Origin: Methylobacterium sp.
GTDB taxonomy: Bacteria > Pseudomonadota > Alphaproteobacteria > Rhizobiales > Beijerinckiaceae
DNA: 64,000 nucleotides
Reading direction: 5' to 3'
Assembly (NCBI GenBank): GCA_020252645.1
Contig: JADCCN010000002.1
Span: 186,001 to 250,000, forward strand
The notes under the pieces were generated by a model that saw nothing but the letters and a program-made list of their open reading frames with translations, was not told the origin of the DNA and ran no database searches. Both the position numbers and the translations under genes were made by a program. Below are positions 32,339-42,258 of the stretch, piece after piece. Every line of letters starts with the position of its first letter. Within the stretch, counting starts at the first letter, position 1.

Positions 32339-33244
32339 TCAGGCTCGCCGGAACACGGCATCCATGGCGAGTTCCGGCTCGGCCGTGATGAGCCCTCGCG
32401 CGAAGAGATCCTCGAGATGCGCGAAGGTGGAGAGCCCGGCCGCGCCCTTCAGTTCCGGTCGCAGACCGGGATAATTCTCCTCGACCAGCTTCTGCACCCT
32501 GCGTGGTCCGTCCGAAAGGCGATCCAGGATCTGCCATTCGCGCTGCTTCCGGTGGCTCAGGATCGCGCGGGTGAAGCGGCGCGGATCGGCCACCCCGCCG
32601 CCATGGCCGGGGAGGTAGAGCGCATCCTCCTCGCGGCCCGCCAGCTTTTCCAGCGACGCCATGTAATCGGCCATCGCGCCATCGGGCGGCGCGACGATGG
32701 AGGTGGACCAGCCCATCACATGGTCCCCCGAGAACACGATGCCCGAGCCGCAGAGCGCGAAGCTCACGTGGTTCGCGGTATGGCCGGGGGTATGGATCGC
32801 CTCGAAAGCCTGTTCGCCCACGAGGATGCGCGCGCCATCCGCGCTTTCGATATCCGGCCGGTGATCGAAATCCGCCGAGGCATCCAGCGGGTTCAACTCG
32901 CCGAGGCGCAAGGGGCGGGCCGGCGCATGGGGCGCGCAGCCATGGATGGGCGCGCCGGTGCGTTCGGCGAGAAGGCGCGCGAGCGGGGAATGGTCGCGAT
33001 GGGTATGCGTCACGAGAATCGCGGCCACGCGCGCTTCGCCGATGGCCGCGAGGAGCCGCGCGAAATGCGCGCCATCCTCCGGTCCGGGATCGATGATCGC
33101 GAGTTCGCTCGTGCCCACGAGATAAGTGCAGGTTCCGGTGAAGGTGAACGGCCCGGCATTGCCCGCCACGAGCCGGCGGATGCCGGGCGCAACCTCTTCG
33201 AGCCGGGCCGTTTCAGGCGGGGCGAGGTTGAAGGGAACATCCAT
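32339..33244 (-). CDS. metallo-beta-lactamase fold hydrolase (LACTB2-like)
   Basis: Zinc hydrolase of 301 residues with the complete metal-binding motif THTHRDHSPLA near residue 82, further ligands in HTPGHTANHVS and FSGDHVMGWS, and a C-terminal helical winged region (LSHRKQREWQILDRLSDGPRRVQKL) as in LACTB2-type endoribonucleases and related hydrolases. The start at 33244 gives MDVPFNLAPPE. It could act on RNA ends or on small thioesters; the sequence does not decide. Divergent from bioY. Confidence 0.88.
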   Translation of the reverse strand: MDVPFNLAPPETARLEEVAPGIRRLVAGNAGPFTFTGTCTYLVGTSELAIIDPGPEDGAHFARLLAAIGEARVAAILVTHTHRDHSPLARLLAERTGAPIHGCAPHAPARPLRLGELNPLDASADFDHRPDIESADGARILVGEQAFEAIHTPGHTANHVSFALCGSGIVFSGDHVMGWSTSIVAPPDGAMADYMASLEKLAGREEDALYLPGHGGGVADPRRFTRAILSHRKQREWQILDRLSDGPRRVQKLVEENYPGLRPELKGAAGLSTFAHLEDLFARGLITAEPELAMDAVFRRA

Positions 33245-33363
33245 GGGCCAGCCTCTTCACCAACTTGTCTTCGCCGGTATACCGGCCTATAGACCGCTAG
33301 GCGCTGGCGCAACGGTTTTGCCGTTGAAGCCGGTTCCGGGGCCGACAGCGAAAGAGGATGTCC

Positions 33364-33954
33364 ATGCAGAACAGCACCACCCTGATCGATACCGTTTTCG
33401 CCGGCAAAGGCAGCCGCCCGCTGCTGCGGGATGCCGCGATTGCGCTTGCTGCGACGGGCCTTCTCACGCTTTCGGCCAAGGTGCAGGTGCCGTTCTACCC
33501 GGTTCCCATGACCATGCAATCGCTGGTCGTGCTGGTGATCGGCGCAGCTTTCGGCTGGCGCCTCGGCATGGCCACCGTGATGCTCTACCTGCTGCAAGGC
33601 CTCGCCGGGCTTCCCGTTTTCGCCGGCACGCCGGAAAAGGGCGTGGGCCTCGCTTACATGATGGGCCCGACCGGCGGTTATCTCATCGGTTTCGTGGCCG
33701 CAGCCTTCGTGACCGGCTTCCTTGCAGAGCGCGGCTGGACGAAGAGCGTGCTCGGCGCGCTCGCGGCCCTGGCCATCGGCCATGCCGTGATCTTCCTGTT
33801 CGGCTTCGCCTGGCTCGCGGTGCTCATCGGTGCCGGCAAGGCCTATCTGGGCGGTGTTGCGCCCTTCTATGCGGCGACGCTGTTCAAGACCCTGCTCGGC
33901 GCGGCGCTTCTGCCGGCGGCCTGGCGCGCTGTGGAGCACCTGCGCCGCGCCTGA
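33364..33954 (+). CDS. bioY: biotin transporter BioY
   Basis: Substrate-binding membrane subunit for biotin uptake, 196 residues with six hydrophobic segments. The BioY signature is clear: SAKVQVPFYPVPMTMQSLVVL, then GLAYMMGPTGGYLIGF. The start at 33364 is preferred over 33358 because AAAGAGG (33351-33357) would touch the first ATG but stands six bases before the second. No bioMN genes are adjacent, so it may work alone or with a shared energy-coupling module. A perfect hairpin terminator follows. Confidence 0.95.
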   Translation: MQNSTTLIDTVFAGKGSRPLLRDAAIALAATGLLTLSAKVQVPFYPVPMTMQSLVVLVIGAAFGWRLGMATVMLYLLQGLAGLPVFAGTPEKGVGLAYMMGPTGGYLIGFVAAAFVTGFLAERGWTKSVLGALAALAIGHAVIFLFGFAWLAVLIGAGKAYLGGVAPFYAATLFKTLLGAALLPAAWRAVEHLRRA

Positions 33955-33980
33955 TTTTTGAGGGGCATGCACGGAATGTG

Positions 33981-34004
33981 AGGCCGGGAGAAATCCCGGC
34001 CTTT
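33981..34004. terminator. bidirectional Rho-independent terminator between bioY and folK
   Basis: Perfect 9-bp stem AGGCCGGGA / TCCCGGCCT closed by a GAAA tetraloop, then TTCC. It lies between the convergent ends of bioY (33954) and folK (34006) and can serve both strands, although the T-runs are short. Confidence 0.7.
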
Positions 34005-34005
34005 C

Positions 34006-34503
34006 CTATGCGAGGTCTCCGGCCGGCTTGATGCCGCTGCGATCGAGCCGCGCGAGCAAATCCGCGCCCCTCCTGCCATGGAGCGTGAAATCCGGCGCAA
34101 TTTCCAGAAGCGGCACCAGCACGAAGGCGCGATCGGCGATGGCCGGATGCGGAATGGTCAGGTGCGGCTCGGCGATGTGCTCATCACCATAGGTCAGCAC
34201 GTCGATATCGATTCGTCGGGGCCCCCAGCGCTCGAGGCGCACGCGGCCCATGGCGCGCTCGATCTCGAGGCAGGTCTCCAGCAGCGCGCGCGGCGCAAGG
34301 CTTGTGCGCACGGTGAGCGCGGCATTGGCGAAGGCGGGCTGGTCGGTCTTGCCCCAGGGCGGCGTTTCATGGATTCGCGAACGGGCGAGCAGGGCGATCT
34401 CCGGTACGGCCGCGATGCGCCGCGTCGCCTCCCGCAACGCCTCGAACCGGTCGGCGAGATTGGCACCGAGCGCGAGATGGGCGAGGACGCGCGCCTTGCT
34501 CAC
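34006..34503 (-). CDS. folK: 2-amino-4-hydroxy-6-hydroxymethyldihydropteridine pyrophosphokinase
   Basis: HPPK of 165 residues, transferring pyrophosphate from ATP to the pterin in folate synthesis. Signatures: LALGANLADRFEALREA at the start, FANAALTVRT, the ATP/Mg motif GRVRLERWGPRRIDIDVL with its Asp pair, and IPHPAIADRAFVLVPLLEIAPD. It is the last gene of folP-folB-folK; its start overlaps the folB stop by four bases. Complete, standard length. Confidence 0.97.
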   Translation of the reverse strand: MSKARVLAHLALGANLADRFEALREATRRIAAVPEIALLARSRIHETPPWGKTDQPAFANAALTVRTSLAPRALLETCLEIERAMGRVRLERWGPRRIDIDVLTYGDEHIAEPHLTIPHPAIADRAFVLVPLLEIAPDFTLHGRRGADLLARLDRSGIKPAGDLA

Positions 34504-34880
34504 CGCACGCGGCTCCGGTGGATCGCGACCTCGATCGTCTCGAAAAGCGCGGCGATGGCAGCTGCGGGCTTCTCCACCGTGACCGCAACGGCCTCGATCA
34601 GCGGCTGCTGCGCAAGAATGGTTGTGGCGATGCGCTCGCCCAAAGCCTCGATGATCCGGAAGCGCTCGCCGACCGCGATCTCCTGCACCGTGCTCACCAG
34701 ATCGGCATAGGAAACGCCCTTCGCAAGGTCATCACCCTGGCCGGCCGGCGCGAGATCGAGCCAGCATTCGAGGCTGATGTTGAAACGCTGGCCAAGCCGC
34801 GCCTCCTCCTCGTAAAGACCGTGATAGGCGAAGACGGCAATCTTCCTCACAACGATCCGGTCGCGCGTTTGCGGGGTCAT
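34500..34880 (-). CDS. folB: dihydroneopterin aldolase
   Basis: DHNA of 126 residues producing 6-hydroxymethyl-7,8-dihydropterin and glycolaldehyde. Family marks: VVRKIAVFAYHGLYEEEARLG, ISLECWLDLA, VSYADLVSTVQEI, and IEALGERIATTILAQ, with the catalytic Lys in VTVEKPAAA. The start at 34880 gives an ATGA overlap with the folP stop and MTPQTRDRIVVRKI; the frame extends to 34898 without a better start. Central gene of the folate operon. Confidence 0.95.
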   Translation of the reverse strand: MTPQTRDRIVVRKIAVFAYHGLYEEEARLGQRFNISLECWLDLAPAGQGDDLAKGVSYADLVSTVQEIAVGERFRIIEALGERIATTILAQQPLIEAVAVTVEKPAAAIAALFETIEVAIHRSRVR

Positions 34881-35707
34881 GCGGCGTTCTCCGGGCAAAG
34901 GGCTGCACGCACGGTGAGCGCGTCGATATGCGGGCCGATATCGTGGACGCGCAGGATATCCGCACCGAGTTCCACCCCGAGCATCGCGGCGGCCAGCGAG
35001 CCGGCGAGCCGTTCGGTCACCGGGCGATTCGTGATGAACCCAAGAAAGGATTTGCGCGAAACACCGAGCATGACCGGTCGGCCCATGGCCCTGAGGCGCG
35101 GAATCGCCCGGATCGCATCGAGGTTCTGGTCGAGCGTCTTGCCGAAGCCCACGCCGGGATCAAGCGCAATTCGGTTCTCTGGAATGCCCGCCTTTCGCGC
35201 CAGCGCGAGCGAGCGCTCGAAAAAGCGCTCCATGTCATCCGCAATATCGATGCTCTCGTCCTTGATGTGCCGGTTATGCATCATCACAAGACCGGCGCCG
35301 GCTTCGGCAACCACCGACGCCATGGCAGGATCATGCTGCAGTCCCCACACATCATTGACGATGACCGCTCCTGCCGCGAGCGCGGCTTTCGCCGTTTCGG
35401 CCTTGTAGGTGTCGATGGAGATCGGCGTCGCAAAATGGCGGTCCTGCAAAGCGATCAGAACCGGCACCACGCGCGCAATCTCCTCCCGAGGGGAAATCGG
35501 CTGAGCACCGGGACGGGTCGATTCGCCGCCGATATCGAGGATATCCGCGCCTTCCTGCACCATGTCCTCGGCATGGCGGATCGCTGCTCCGCTTTGCGCG
35601 AAGAACCCGCCATCGGAAAACGAATCCGGCGTCACGTTCAGGATACCCATCACCAGAACGCGACCTTCGGGCCGGCGCGGCCAGGGCGGGGCGAGGGGAG
35701 AGGGCAT
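34877..35707 (-). CDS. folP: dihydropteroate synthase
   Basis: Joins 4-aminobenzoate to hydroxymethyldihydropterin diphosphate; the target of sulfonamides. About 276 residues. Signatures: VMGILNVTPDSFSDGGFF (pterin loop), DIGGESTRPGAQPIS, VNDVWGLQHDPAMA, RIALDPGVGFGKTLDQNL, and LGVSRKSFLG. The ATG at 35707 is preferred; a GTG at 35731 would add eight residues. First gene of the fol operon, divergent from the AGE-family gene. The four-base overlaps indicate coordinated translation of all three folate enzymes. Confidence 0.96.
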   Translation of the reverse strand: MPSPLAPPWPRRPEGRVLVMGILNVTPDSFSDGGFFAQSGAAIRHAEDMVQEGADILDIGGESTRPGAQPISPREEIARVVPVLIALQDRHFATPISIDTYKAETAKAALAAGAVIVNDVWGLQHDPAMASVVAEAGAGLVMMHNRHIKDESIDIADDMERFFERSLALARKAGIPENRIALDPGVGFGKTLDQNLDAIRAIPRLRAMGRPVMLGVSRKSFLGFITNRPVTERLAGSLAAAMLGVELGADILRVHDIGPHIDALTVRAALCPENAA

Positions 35708-35867
35708 GGAATGAAGCCTCGGCAAAGTCACGCAAACCGCAAAAAGAGCCCGAGGGCATAGACCTTTAGGCCCCCGCTGACAATCGCCCGCCGCGCAACG
35801 GGGGGCATGGCGAGATTGCGCCCCGCTGTGCTAAACTGAAACTCTCGTTTCTTTTTCTAGATGGCAC

Positions 35868-37067
35868 ATGTCAAAAACCCCTTCCGCTCCCGTTTCGACG
35901 CCTCGCGCTCGCCGTTCGGCAAACCAGCTTCGCGGCCGCGTGCCCAGCGCGGTGGTCCGGGAATTCACGGGCTGGATGAAGCGCGACAGCCTGCCATTCT
36001 GGAGCATCTCGGGGTGGGACGAAAAACATGGCGGCTTTCACGAGCGTTTTGATTTCAAGGCCCGCCCGGATGTTTCGGCCCCGCGCCGCACGCGCGTGCA
36101 ATGGCGGCAGATCTATGTGCTGGCTCATGCCAGCATGCTGGGCTGGACCGATGGCCTCCGCCTCGCCTTCAAGGGGTTGGAGCGTCTCCTGGCTCGAGCC
36201 TGGTCGCCGGACGGGAGTCCCGGTTTCGTTGAGGTTCTCAACCCCGACGGCTCGGTGCTGAGCGCAAGACGGGATTCGTATGACCACGCCTTTGCCCTGC
36301 TGGCTTTGGGATGGCTTTCGCGCGCTTCGGGCGATGCGCAGGTGCGGACGCTGCTCGATGTCGTGCTGGCTTTGGTGCGCGAGGACCTGACAGACCCGAA
36401 GGGCTTCCTGCTCGAATCGCTGCCGCCTGCCCTGCCGCGCCGTCAGAACCCGCACATGCACATGTTCGAGGCCATGCTGGCGCTGGCGGAGACCGTGGGC
36501 CATCCCGACGCGCTGACCGAAGCCGCGCGCTATCGCCGGATGCTCGAACGGACCTTCATCGACCGCAAGTCCCGGCTGCTGCTCGAGTTCTTCGGCGATG
36601 ACTGGAAGGCGGTCGAGGAGAATGGCGCCTCCATCGTCGAGCCGGGACATATGGCGGAATGGGTGTGGTTGCTGCGCAAGCACGACCAGATGCTCAACCA
36701 GCCGCCGACGCCGCTGGCGACGCATTTCCTGGGCGCCGCTCTGCGTGCAGCCGAACCGGTCCACGGCTTTCTCATCGACGAGATCGACACCCTGAGCCAG
36801 CCGCGCAAGCTCACGCGCCGGCTCTGGCCGCAGACCGAGCTGATCAAGGCCTGGCTCGCGCAGGCCAGGACCGGTGCGGACCGCGCGGACGAAGCCGCCG
36901 AGCGGTTGATCGAACGGATGATGAAAACCTATCTCGCCGGCCCCTTTGCGGGGGGCTGGATCGATCAGTTCGATGCGCAGGGGGAGCCGGCAGTTGCCCT
37001 CGTGCCCGCCTCGTCTCTTTACCACGTCTTCGTTGCGGCGGCAGAAGCCGATCGAATACTGGGCTAG
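35868..37067 (+). CDS. AGE-family sugar epimerase/isomerase
   Basis: N-acylglucosamine 2-epimerase/mannose isomerase-like protein of 399 residues with the alpha6/alpha6-barrel pattern: SISGWDEKHGGFHERFDF at the start, RRTRVQWRQIYVLAHAS (catalytic Arg and His region), SYDHAFALLALGWL, NPHMHMFEAMLALAE, EPGHMAEWVWLL and WPQTELIKAWL. Comparable proteins interconvert mannose and fructose or N-acyl-hexosamines. The first 25 residues are basic and Ser/Pro-rich and may be disordered. Divergent from folP; tRNA-Pro follows on the opposite strand. Confidence 0.9.
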   Translation: MSKTPSAPVSTPRARRSANQLRGRVPSAVVREFTGWMKRDSLPFWSISGWDEKHGGFHERFDFKARPDVSAPRRTRVQWRQIYVLAHASMLGWTDGLRLAFKGLERLLARAWSPDGSPGFVEVLNPDGSVLSARRDSYDHAFALLALGWLSRASGDAQVRTLLDVVLALVREDLTDPKGFLLESLPPALPRRQNPHMHMFEAMLALAETVGHPDALTEAARYRRMLERTFIDRKSRLLLEFFGDDWKAVEENGASIVEPGHMAEWVWLLRKHDQMLNQPPTPLATHFLGAALRAAEPVHGFLIDEIDTLSQPRKLTRRLWPQTELIKAWLAQARTGADRADEAAERLIERMMKTYLAGPFAGGWIDQFDAQGEPAVALVPASSLYHVFVAAAEADRILG

Positions 37068-37114
37068 CGCCTACGCCGCCCGGCCTCGCCTTCGAGGAAG
37101 GAAGGGAATTCGCG

Positions 37115-37191
37115 TGGTCGGAGTGGCAGGATTCGAACCTGCGACCCCCTCGTCCCGAACGAGGTGCGCTACCAGACTGCGCTACACTCCG
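37115..37191 (-). tRNA. tRNA-Pro (anticodon CGG)
   Basis: Complete cloverleaf of 77 bases including an encoded CCA end. The acceptor CGGAGTG pairs with CACTCCG, the anticodon arm CCTCG-TTCGGGA-CGAGG carries CGG, and the T arm has the standard GGTTCGAATCC. It lies between the AGE gene and tRNA-Gln on opposite strands. Confidence 0.97.
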
Positions 37192-37398
37192 CGACCGACG
37201 CGAGGCCGGTGTCTTACAGCCCTGATGCCGGCCTTGCAAGTCTCACGCGAGCCGCTTCCTTAACTCTCTGCGCTCCTTGCCATTCCCGGTTGGGGTGTGA
37301 CGAAGAAGTCGCAATTTTCAACCGAGATCGGTTGAAGCGAGGACAGGGAGACGCTAGAGGCTTCTTCTGAGCGGTGGCCGATTCCGGCCGGGCCGTCT

Positions 37399-37473
37399 TG
37401 GGGCGTCGCCAAGTGGTAAGGCAGCGGATTTTGATTCCGCCATTCCCAGGTTCGAATCCTGGCGCCCCAGCCA
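37399..37473 (+). tRNA. tRNA-Gln (anticodon TTG)
   Basis: Complete cloverleaf of 75 bases including encoded CCA. The acceptor TGGGGCG pairs with CGCCCCA, the anticodon arm GCGGA-TTTTGAT-TCCGC carries TTG, and the T arm has GGTTCGAATCC. Flanks on both sides (37192-37398 and 37474-37743) hold no gene that I can support. Confidence 0.97.
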
Positions 37474-37743
37474 GTTCTTCTTGAAGGCAAAAACCCGAAG
37501 AAAACCATCTTGATAGGGTAGGCCTCCCTGCTGTTGGCGCCCCGGCGGGACCGCAAAAAAGGAACCCGATCCGATCCAGCTCAGGGAAAGCGGCTGAACC
37601 CACGACCCCGCGCATTGGGGCACCACCCGGCAATCTGCCAAAAATGCGATGCTTCAATGGCTTGTCCAGAGTTTCGAACGGCCCTCGATCTCGCGTGATT
37701 GGCGCGTGCTGTTGCATCCCGATCAAGGCGCAGGAAACAACGC

Positions 37744-38934
37744 CTATCTGAGGCGGACCGGCATACCGTCATCGAGCTGGCCCGGTGGAAAGACGATCAC
37801 TTGCACCCCGGCCTCGAGCCCGCTGGCCACGGCCGCGACCTCGCCCGAGCGGCGCGAAATCTCCACCGGGCGCAAGCGCGCGCGATCATCGATGATGGCG
37901 AAGACATGCCAGCCGGAGGCGCGCCGAAACAGGGAACCAACCGGCACAAGAATGGCCGGATCCTGCTCCGCGGTCTGAATTCTCACGTCCACGCGGTAAT
38001 TGTCCCCAAGCGCCTCCCGCATCTCGACCGGCGAAACCAGGTTGATGATGACATTCGTGCGCTGCTCCTCGACTCCCAGTGCCGAGATTTTCGTGAAGCC
38101 GCCGGGCTCGACCCGCTGAAGGGTGCCGCGCAGGTCTTCCGGGCCGCCCCAACCCTGAATGACGACCGGCGCACCGGGGCGCATCTGGACGGCCTCGATG
38201 GTGAGGGCATCGGCCACGATCTCGAGATCGGCCAAATCGCCGAGTTCGAGGATCACCGTTCCCGCCTGCACCACCGTCTCGTTCTCGACCGCCACGCGCA
38301 GAACAACGCCCGAAACCGGCGCGGTGATCTCGATCATGTCTGAAGCGCCAGGCTCCACGCTGCGGCGCAAGGCGGCCGCCGCCTGCGCTCGCTGGTGGGT
38401 TGCGGCATGCATGCGCCGCTCCGCAGCGGCCATGTCGCGCCCAGCCAACTGCGCTGCGGCGAGATCGCGTTCCAGCGCCGTGCTGGAAACGGCGCCGCGT
38501 GCGAGCAGCTGGCGCGTGCGGTCCAGATCGGTCATTGCCTTCTCCTGCGCGATGCGCGCCCGCGCCAGCAGGGCTTCCGCCTCCTCGAGCTGCGCCTCCG
38601 CAGCGCCAAGCCGCTCCTCCAGCTCGGCACGGGCGCGGGCATCGACCAGCACCGGCTGGGCCGCGCGCAGGATCGCCACGGGCGCATCCTTCGCGATGCG
38701 GTCGCCGGGCTTCAGCCTCACCCTTTCGATGCGTCCCGCGCCGGGTGCCGAAATCGCATAGCGGTCACGCACGCGGGTCCGGCCATCGGCTGCGATACTC
38801 GCCACGAACCGCCCTGTGACGACTGGCGCGGTTTCGACCAGGATCGCCTGAGGACGCAGCAGCCAGAACGCCGCGAGCGCCGCGATTATCGCCGAAACAA
38901 GCCAAAACAGGATCCGACCAGGGCGCATGCTCAT
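37744..38934 (-). CDS. HlyD/RND-type periplasmic adaptor of an ABC exporter
   Basis: Membrane fusion protein of 396 residues. Signal anchor in residues 8-26 (ILFWLVSAIIAALAAFWLL), a lipoyl-like half motif (YAISAPGAGRIERVRLKPGD), a long coiled coil (about residues 95-195, AELEERLGAAEAQLEEAEALLARAR), the second lipoyl half (IEITAPVSGVVLRVAVENETVVQAG) and beta-barrel domains. It is the last gene of the ATPase-permease-adaptor operon; its start overlaps the permease stop by four bases. Similar to the DevB/MacA type; it would connect the inner membrane exporter to an outer membrane channel encoded elsewhere. Confidence 0.92.
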   Translation of the reverse strand: MSMRPGRILFWLVSAIIAALAAFWLLRPQAILVETAPVVTGRFVASIAADGRTRVRDRYAISAPGAGRIERVRLKPGDRIAKDAPVAILRAAQPVLVDARARAELEERLGAAEAQLEEAEALLARARIAQEKAMTDLDRTRQLLARGAVSSTALERDLAAAQLAGRDMAAAERRMHAATHQRAQAAAALRRSVEPGASDMIEITAPVSGVVLRVAVENETVVQAGTVILELGDLADLEIVADALTIEAVQMRPGAPVVIQGWGGPEDLRGTLQRVEPGGFTKISALGVEEQRTNVIINLVSPVEMREALGDNYRVDVRIQTAEQDPAILVPVGSLFRRASGWHVFAIIDDRARLRPVEISRRSGEVAAVASGLEAGVQVIVFPPGQLDDGMPVRLR

Positions 38935-41300
38935 TCCCTCGCCTTCAGCACGGCCACAAGATCGAGCCGATCAACCCTTTTTCGGATAAGCCATGCGCAA
39001 AAAGCGGATGTCGCAATCACCGCCAGCACGGAGATGACATAAGTCGATGTTGTGATCACAGGCGGTATTTCGAAGCTCTCCGTGCTGCGGGCCGCGAGCA
39101 GCAGCCGGACAACCCACCCCGACAGGGCGATGCCGATCCCGATCCCCGCCATCACGATGATGACAAGCTCCGTGAGGAAGATGCCCGCCACTTCCCCCCG
39201 TGTGAAACCGAGGATCCTGAGGCTCGCGAGCTCGGTCGCACGCTCGTGAAAGGTGACGCGCGCCACATTATAGACGACGCCCACGACAATCAGCATGCCA
39301 AACAGCGTCAGCACCCCGGCACTGACCGTGATGAGCCCCGCGACACGATCCCGGAACAGATCGAGCCAGACCTGCTTCGAGGATATCGTGGCAAGGGCGG
39401 GCATATCCGCGAGCTTGCGAAACAGCGCCCGGCGCTGCGCGGGATCGACCCGCAGCGCGACAACGTTGATCAGGGGGCCCTCACGCAGCAGGGTGTTCAG
39501 CGCGGCGATCGAGAGGGTCGCGTTCATGCCGAGCACATCGTCGGAAACGGCCGTCAGCGGGATGTCGCGCACCAGCCGGCGTCCCTCGAGCACCTCGACC
39601 GTCACGCTCCCGCCGATCCGCAGGCCCAGCCTCTCCGCGAGGCGACGGCTCAGCACCAGCCCCTCCTCGGGGATGGGAAGACGCGTGTAATCGCTCTTTC
39701 GCGCGACATTTAGTTCACCGCCCGGCGGCAGGCCGGAGAGCGTGGTGCGATAGGTCCGGTGTTCCGATCGCAGCATCACGGGGACGACGCGCTGCCCCTC
39801 GGCGAGCAGGACGCCCTCAAGCCTCCGGAAGTCTTCAAGCGCGGAGGAGGCCCGCGCCTCGGTGAGCCCGACATAGACATCGCCGCGCTGGATGCGGTTG
39901 AAGGTCATGTCGATCATGAAGTCCAGCGCGTCGAACCAGAAGAGCCCGAGCACGATGAGCGGCATCGCCAGCCCCACGCCGATCATCGACAGCGCGGACC
40001 GCAACGGCCGCCCGATGATGCCGCGCAGCGCGATCCGCGAACGGGTGGACCAGACAAGGCCAAACCCGGCGGGAAGGGCCGTCGCACGAAACTGCGGCGG
40101 GGCAGGGCGCATGGCCACCATCGCCGGCAGCAGCACGATCCGCGTGACGGAGCGCATCGCCGCCCCCAGCGCGACGAGCAGGCTGACGGTGAAGGAGGCG
40201 AGCACCGCCCAGATTTCGAGGCGATGCTCCATCACAGGAAATCGGAAAAAGTCGCGATAGGCCTCCACGACCCGGATCGCGAGGAGATGTCCGGCGAAGA
40301 TTCCGATCCCCGCGCCGCAAAAGGCAATCGTACCCACGAGCAGGAAGTAATGGCGCAGAATGGGCCCGGCAGGAAAACCCAGGGCCTTGAGCGAGGCGAT
40401 CTGGTCGCGTTGCGCCTCGACCAGCCGCCCGACAACGACGGTCAGCAGAAAGGCCGCGACCCCGAAGAACAGTGCCGGCGCAATCACCGCCAGCGTCCGC
40501 TGCTCGATGAGCTCGTCCGCAAGGAAGCGATCCGACACATGGTCGCGCCGCGTGATGGCCCCCGTGCCGCCGAAGCGCGACAGGGCCTCATCAAGGTCGG
40601 CCAGAACGCGCAGCACCTGCGCGCCCGGCGCCAGCGTGAGAACCGCATCGTTGAAGGCGCCGAACATGTCGAAAGCATGGGCCAAGGTTCTTTCCGGGGC
40701 CCAGAGCACGGCGAAATGGCGGTCATCCGGCAGCGGATCACCGGGACGCGTGGCGAACACGAATTCCGGCGAAAGGGCCGTCCCGGAAACCACAAAGCTC
40801 TGAAGCCGCCCGTTCAGGATTCCCCGGAGGCTGTCACCGGGGCGCAGGCCGCGGCGCGCGGCGAAAGCCTCGTTGACGAGCACCTGATCCGTGCGCGAGG
40901 AATCCGGCCAGGCCCCGCTCCGCAGAACGAGCCGATTGAGCGCGGGCTGCCCTTGCGGGGGCAGAGAGATCATCCGGCCCATGACCGGCAATTCGCTGCC
41001 GGGATCATCGATCCGGATGGTCGCGGCGATGCGTGCTTCCAGTACCCCCACACCGTCGATGAGACGCAGCCGCTCGGCGACCGCAAGCGGCGCACGCTCC
41101 AGCGACACGAAGACATCGGCAAAGCGCGCGGCGGCGTAATGATCGTTCCGGGCCCGAAGCAGGGTGGCATAATTCGAAGCCGACATGACGAAAACGGCAA
41201 TGCCGCTCGCGATCAGCAGCGCGATGCTGACGACCTCGGCGCGCAGGGCCCAGAGATCACGCAACGCCTTTCGATGGAGCATGCCGCCGGGGATTACCAT
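38931..41300 (-). CDS. FtsX-like ABC transporter permease
   Basis: Permease of 789 residues with two FtsX-type units. An N-terminal anchor ([23 protein letters not shown]), a large periplasmic domain, then three helices ([19 protein letters not shown] and two more), a second anchor near residue 430 ([19 protein letters not shown]), another periplasmic domain and the last three helices ([43 protein letters not shown]). This tandem form matches permeases of lipoprotein or lipid export systems of the MacB/DevC class. It overlaps both neighbours (four bases with the adaptor, seven with the ATPase). Confidence 0.92.
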   Translation of the reverse strand: MVIPGGMLHRKALRDLWALRAEVVSIALLIASGIAVFVMSASNYATLLRARNDHYAAARFADVFVSLERAPLAVAERLRLIDGVGVLEARIAATIRIDDPGSELPVMGRMISLPPQGQPALNRLVLRSGAWPDSSRTDQVLVNEAFAARRGLRPGDSLRGILNGRLQSFVVSGTALSPEFVFATRPGDPLPDDRHFAVLWAPERTLAHAFDMFGAFNDAVLTLAPGAQVLRVLADLDEALSRFGGTGAITRRDHVSDRFLADELIEQRTLAVIAPALFFGVAAFLLTVVVGRLVEAQRDQIASLKALGFPAGPILRHYFLLVGTIAFCGAGIGIFAGHLLAIRVVEAYRDFFRFPVMEHRLEIWAVLASFTVSLLVALGAAMRSVTRIVLLPAMVAMRPAPPQFRATALPAGFGLVWSTRSRIALRGIIGRPLRSALSMIGVGLAMPLIVLGLFWFDALDFMIDMTFNRIQRGDVYVGLTEARASSALEDFRRLEGVLLAEGQRVVPVMLRSEHRTYRTTLSGLPPGGELNVARKSDYTRLPIPEEGLVLSRRLAERLGLRIGGSVTVEVLEGRRLVRDIPLTAVSDDVLGMNATLSIAALNTLLREGPLINVVALRVDPAQRRALFRKLADMPALATISSKQVWLDLFRDRVAGLITVSAGVLTLFGMLIVVGVVYNVARVTFHERATELASLRILGFTRGEVAGIFLTELVIIVMAGIGIGIALSGWVVRLLLAARSTESFEIPPVITTSTYVISVLAVIATSAFCAWLIRKRVDRLDLVAVLKARE

Positions 41301-42049
41301 GACAGGTCGCAGGCACGCTTGCGCTCGGGATTGATCGACACATCGACAATCCGCCCGTCCCGGAGGCTCAGCACGCGATGGGCCATGCCCGCGATGACCG
41401 AGTTATGGGTGATGACCACCGTGGTCGTACCCAGTTCGCGGTTGGCCTTCTCGATGGCGCTTAGCACGAGCCGCCCGGTCTCGCTGTCGAGCGCGCCGGT
41501 CGGCTCGTCGCAGAGCAGGACATCCGGGCGCTTCACGATCGCGCGCGCCACCGCGACGCGCTGCTGCTCGCCGCCGGAAAGTTCGGATGGAAAGTGATGC
41601 AGGCGCGGCGAAAGGCCCACAAGCGCGACGGCCTCCTCCACCGGCATCGGATCCGCCGCGATTTCCGCCACCAGCCGCACGTTCTCGGCAACATTCAGGC
41701 TGGGAATGAGATTGTAGAACTGGAAAACGAAGCTCACATGCTCGCGGCGATAGGCGGTCAGTTCCGCTTCCGTCGCACCGGTCAATTCATGCTCGCGAAA
41801 CCGCGCTTTCCCGCTGGTGGGCGCATCAAGGCCGCCGAGAATGTTGAGAAGGGTCGATTTGCCCGAGCCCGAGGGGCCGAGCAGCACGATGAACTCGCCC
41901 TCCGAGATGTCGAGATCCACATCCCGCAAGGCGTGCACGGCATTCGGCCCTGAACCATAGGTCTTGGTGAGCCCGCGCGCCCGGAACACGACCTGCGGCC
42001 CGCTGGCAACCATGCCACGATTATCTGCCGCATTGCTGGTTCTTGGCAT
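41294..42049 (-). CDS. ABC transporter ATP-binding protein (MacB/LolD/DevA class)
   Basis: ATPase of about 240-250 residues with Walker [11 protein letters not shown]-loop [18 protein letters not shown] (typical of the LolD/MacB class), ABC signature [15 protein letters not shown], Walker [13 protein letters not shown] and the switch His in VVITHNS. The start could be 42049 ([10 protein letters not shown]) or 42013 ([10 protein letters not shown]); the family core begins at ARGLTKTYG in either case. It is the first gene of the exporter operon, divergent from the phosphorylase gene across about 209 bases. The exported substrate is unknown. Confidence 0.93.
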   Translation of the reverse strand: MPRTSNAADNRGMVASGPQVVFRARGLTKTYGSGPNAVHALRDVDLDISEGEFIVLLGPSGSGKSTLLNILGGLDAPTSGKARFREHELTGATEAELTAYRREHVSFVFQFYNLIPSLNVAENVRLVAEIAADPMPVEEAVALVGLSPRLHHFPSELSGGEQQRVAVARAIVKRPDVLLCDEPTGALDSETGRLVLSAIEKANRELGTTTVVITHNSVIAGMAHRVLSLRDGRIVDVSINPERKRACDLSW

Positions 42050-42258
42050 CAAGGGCCACCTCGCGCGGTGCCTGGGGCGGATCACCGAAACGACCCGGCT
42101 GTGTTCCAGCCTATCACCTTGCCCCGGCAATCCAACTGGAGGTGCCGGGCAAGGCGATCAGGCCGCTGAACCATGCTGGTGCAGTCTGCCATGCGCGGGC
42201 ATATCGCGCCTTGATCTACCTCCGAGCCGATTTGCCGATTTTACCTTATGAAGCGAAA

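Noticed and set aside
33277-33300. BioR-type operator upstream of bioY (CTATAGA within CCTATAGACC)
   Set aside because: Only the centre resembles the known TTATMKATAA motif; the flanks do not match.
36844-37239. 131-codon minus-strand frame over tRNA-Pro and the end of the AGE gene
   Set aside because: It reads through a complete tRNA gene and is antisense to the AGE gene.
37214-37726. 170-codon minus-strand frame over tRNA-Gln
   Set aside because: It reads antisense through a complete tRNA gene and has no domain.
39759-41597. 612-codon open frame on the plus strand
   Set aside because: Antisense to the ABC permease and ATPase genes, both with complete motifs.
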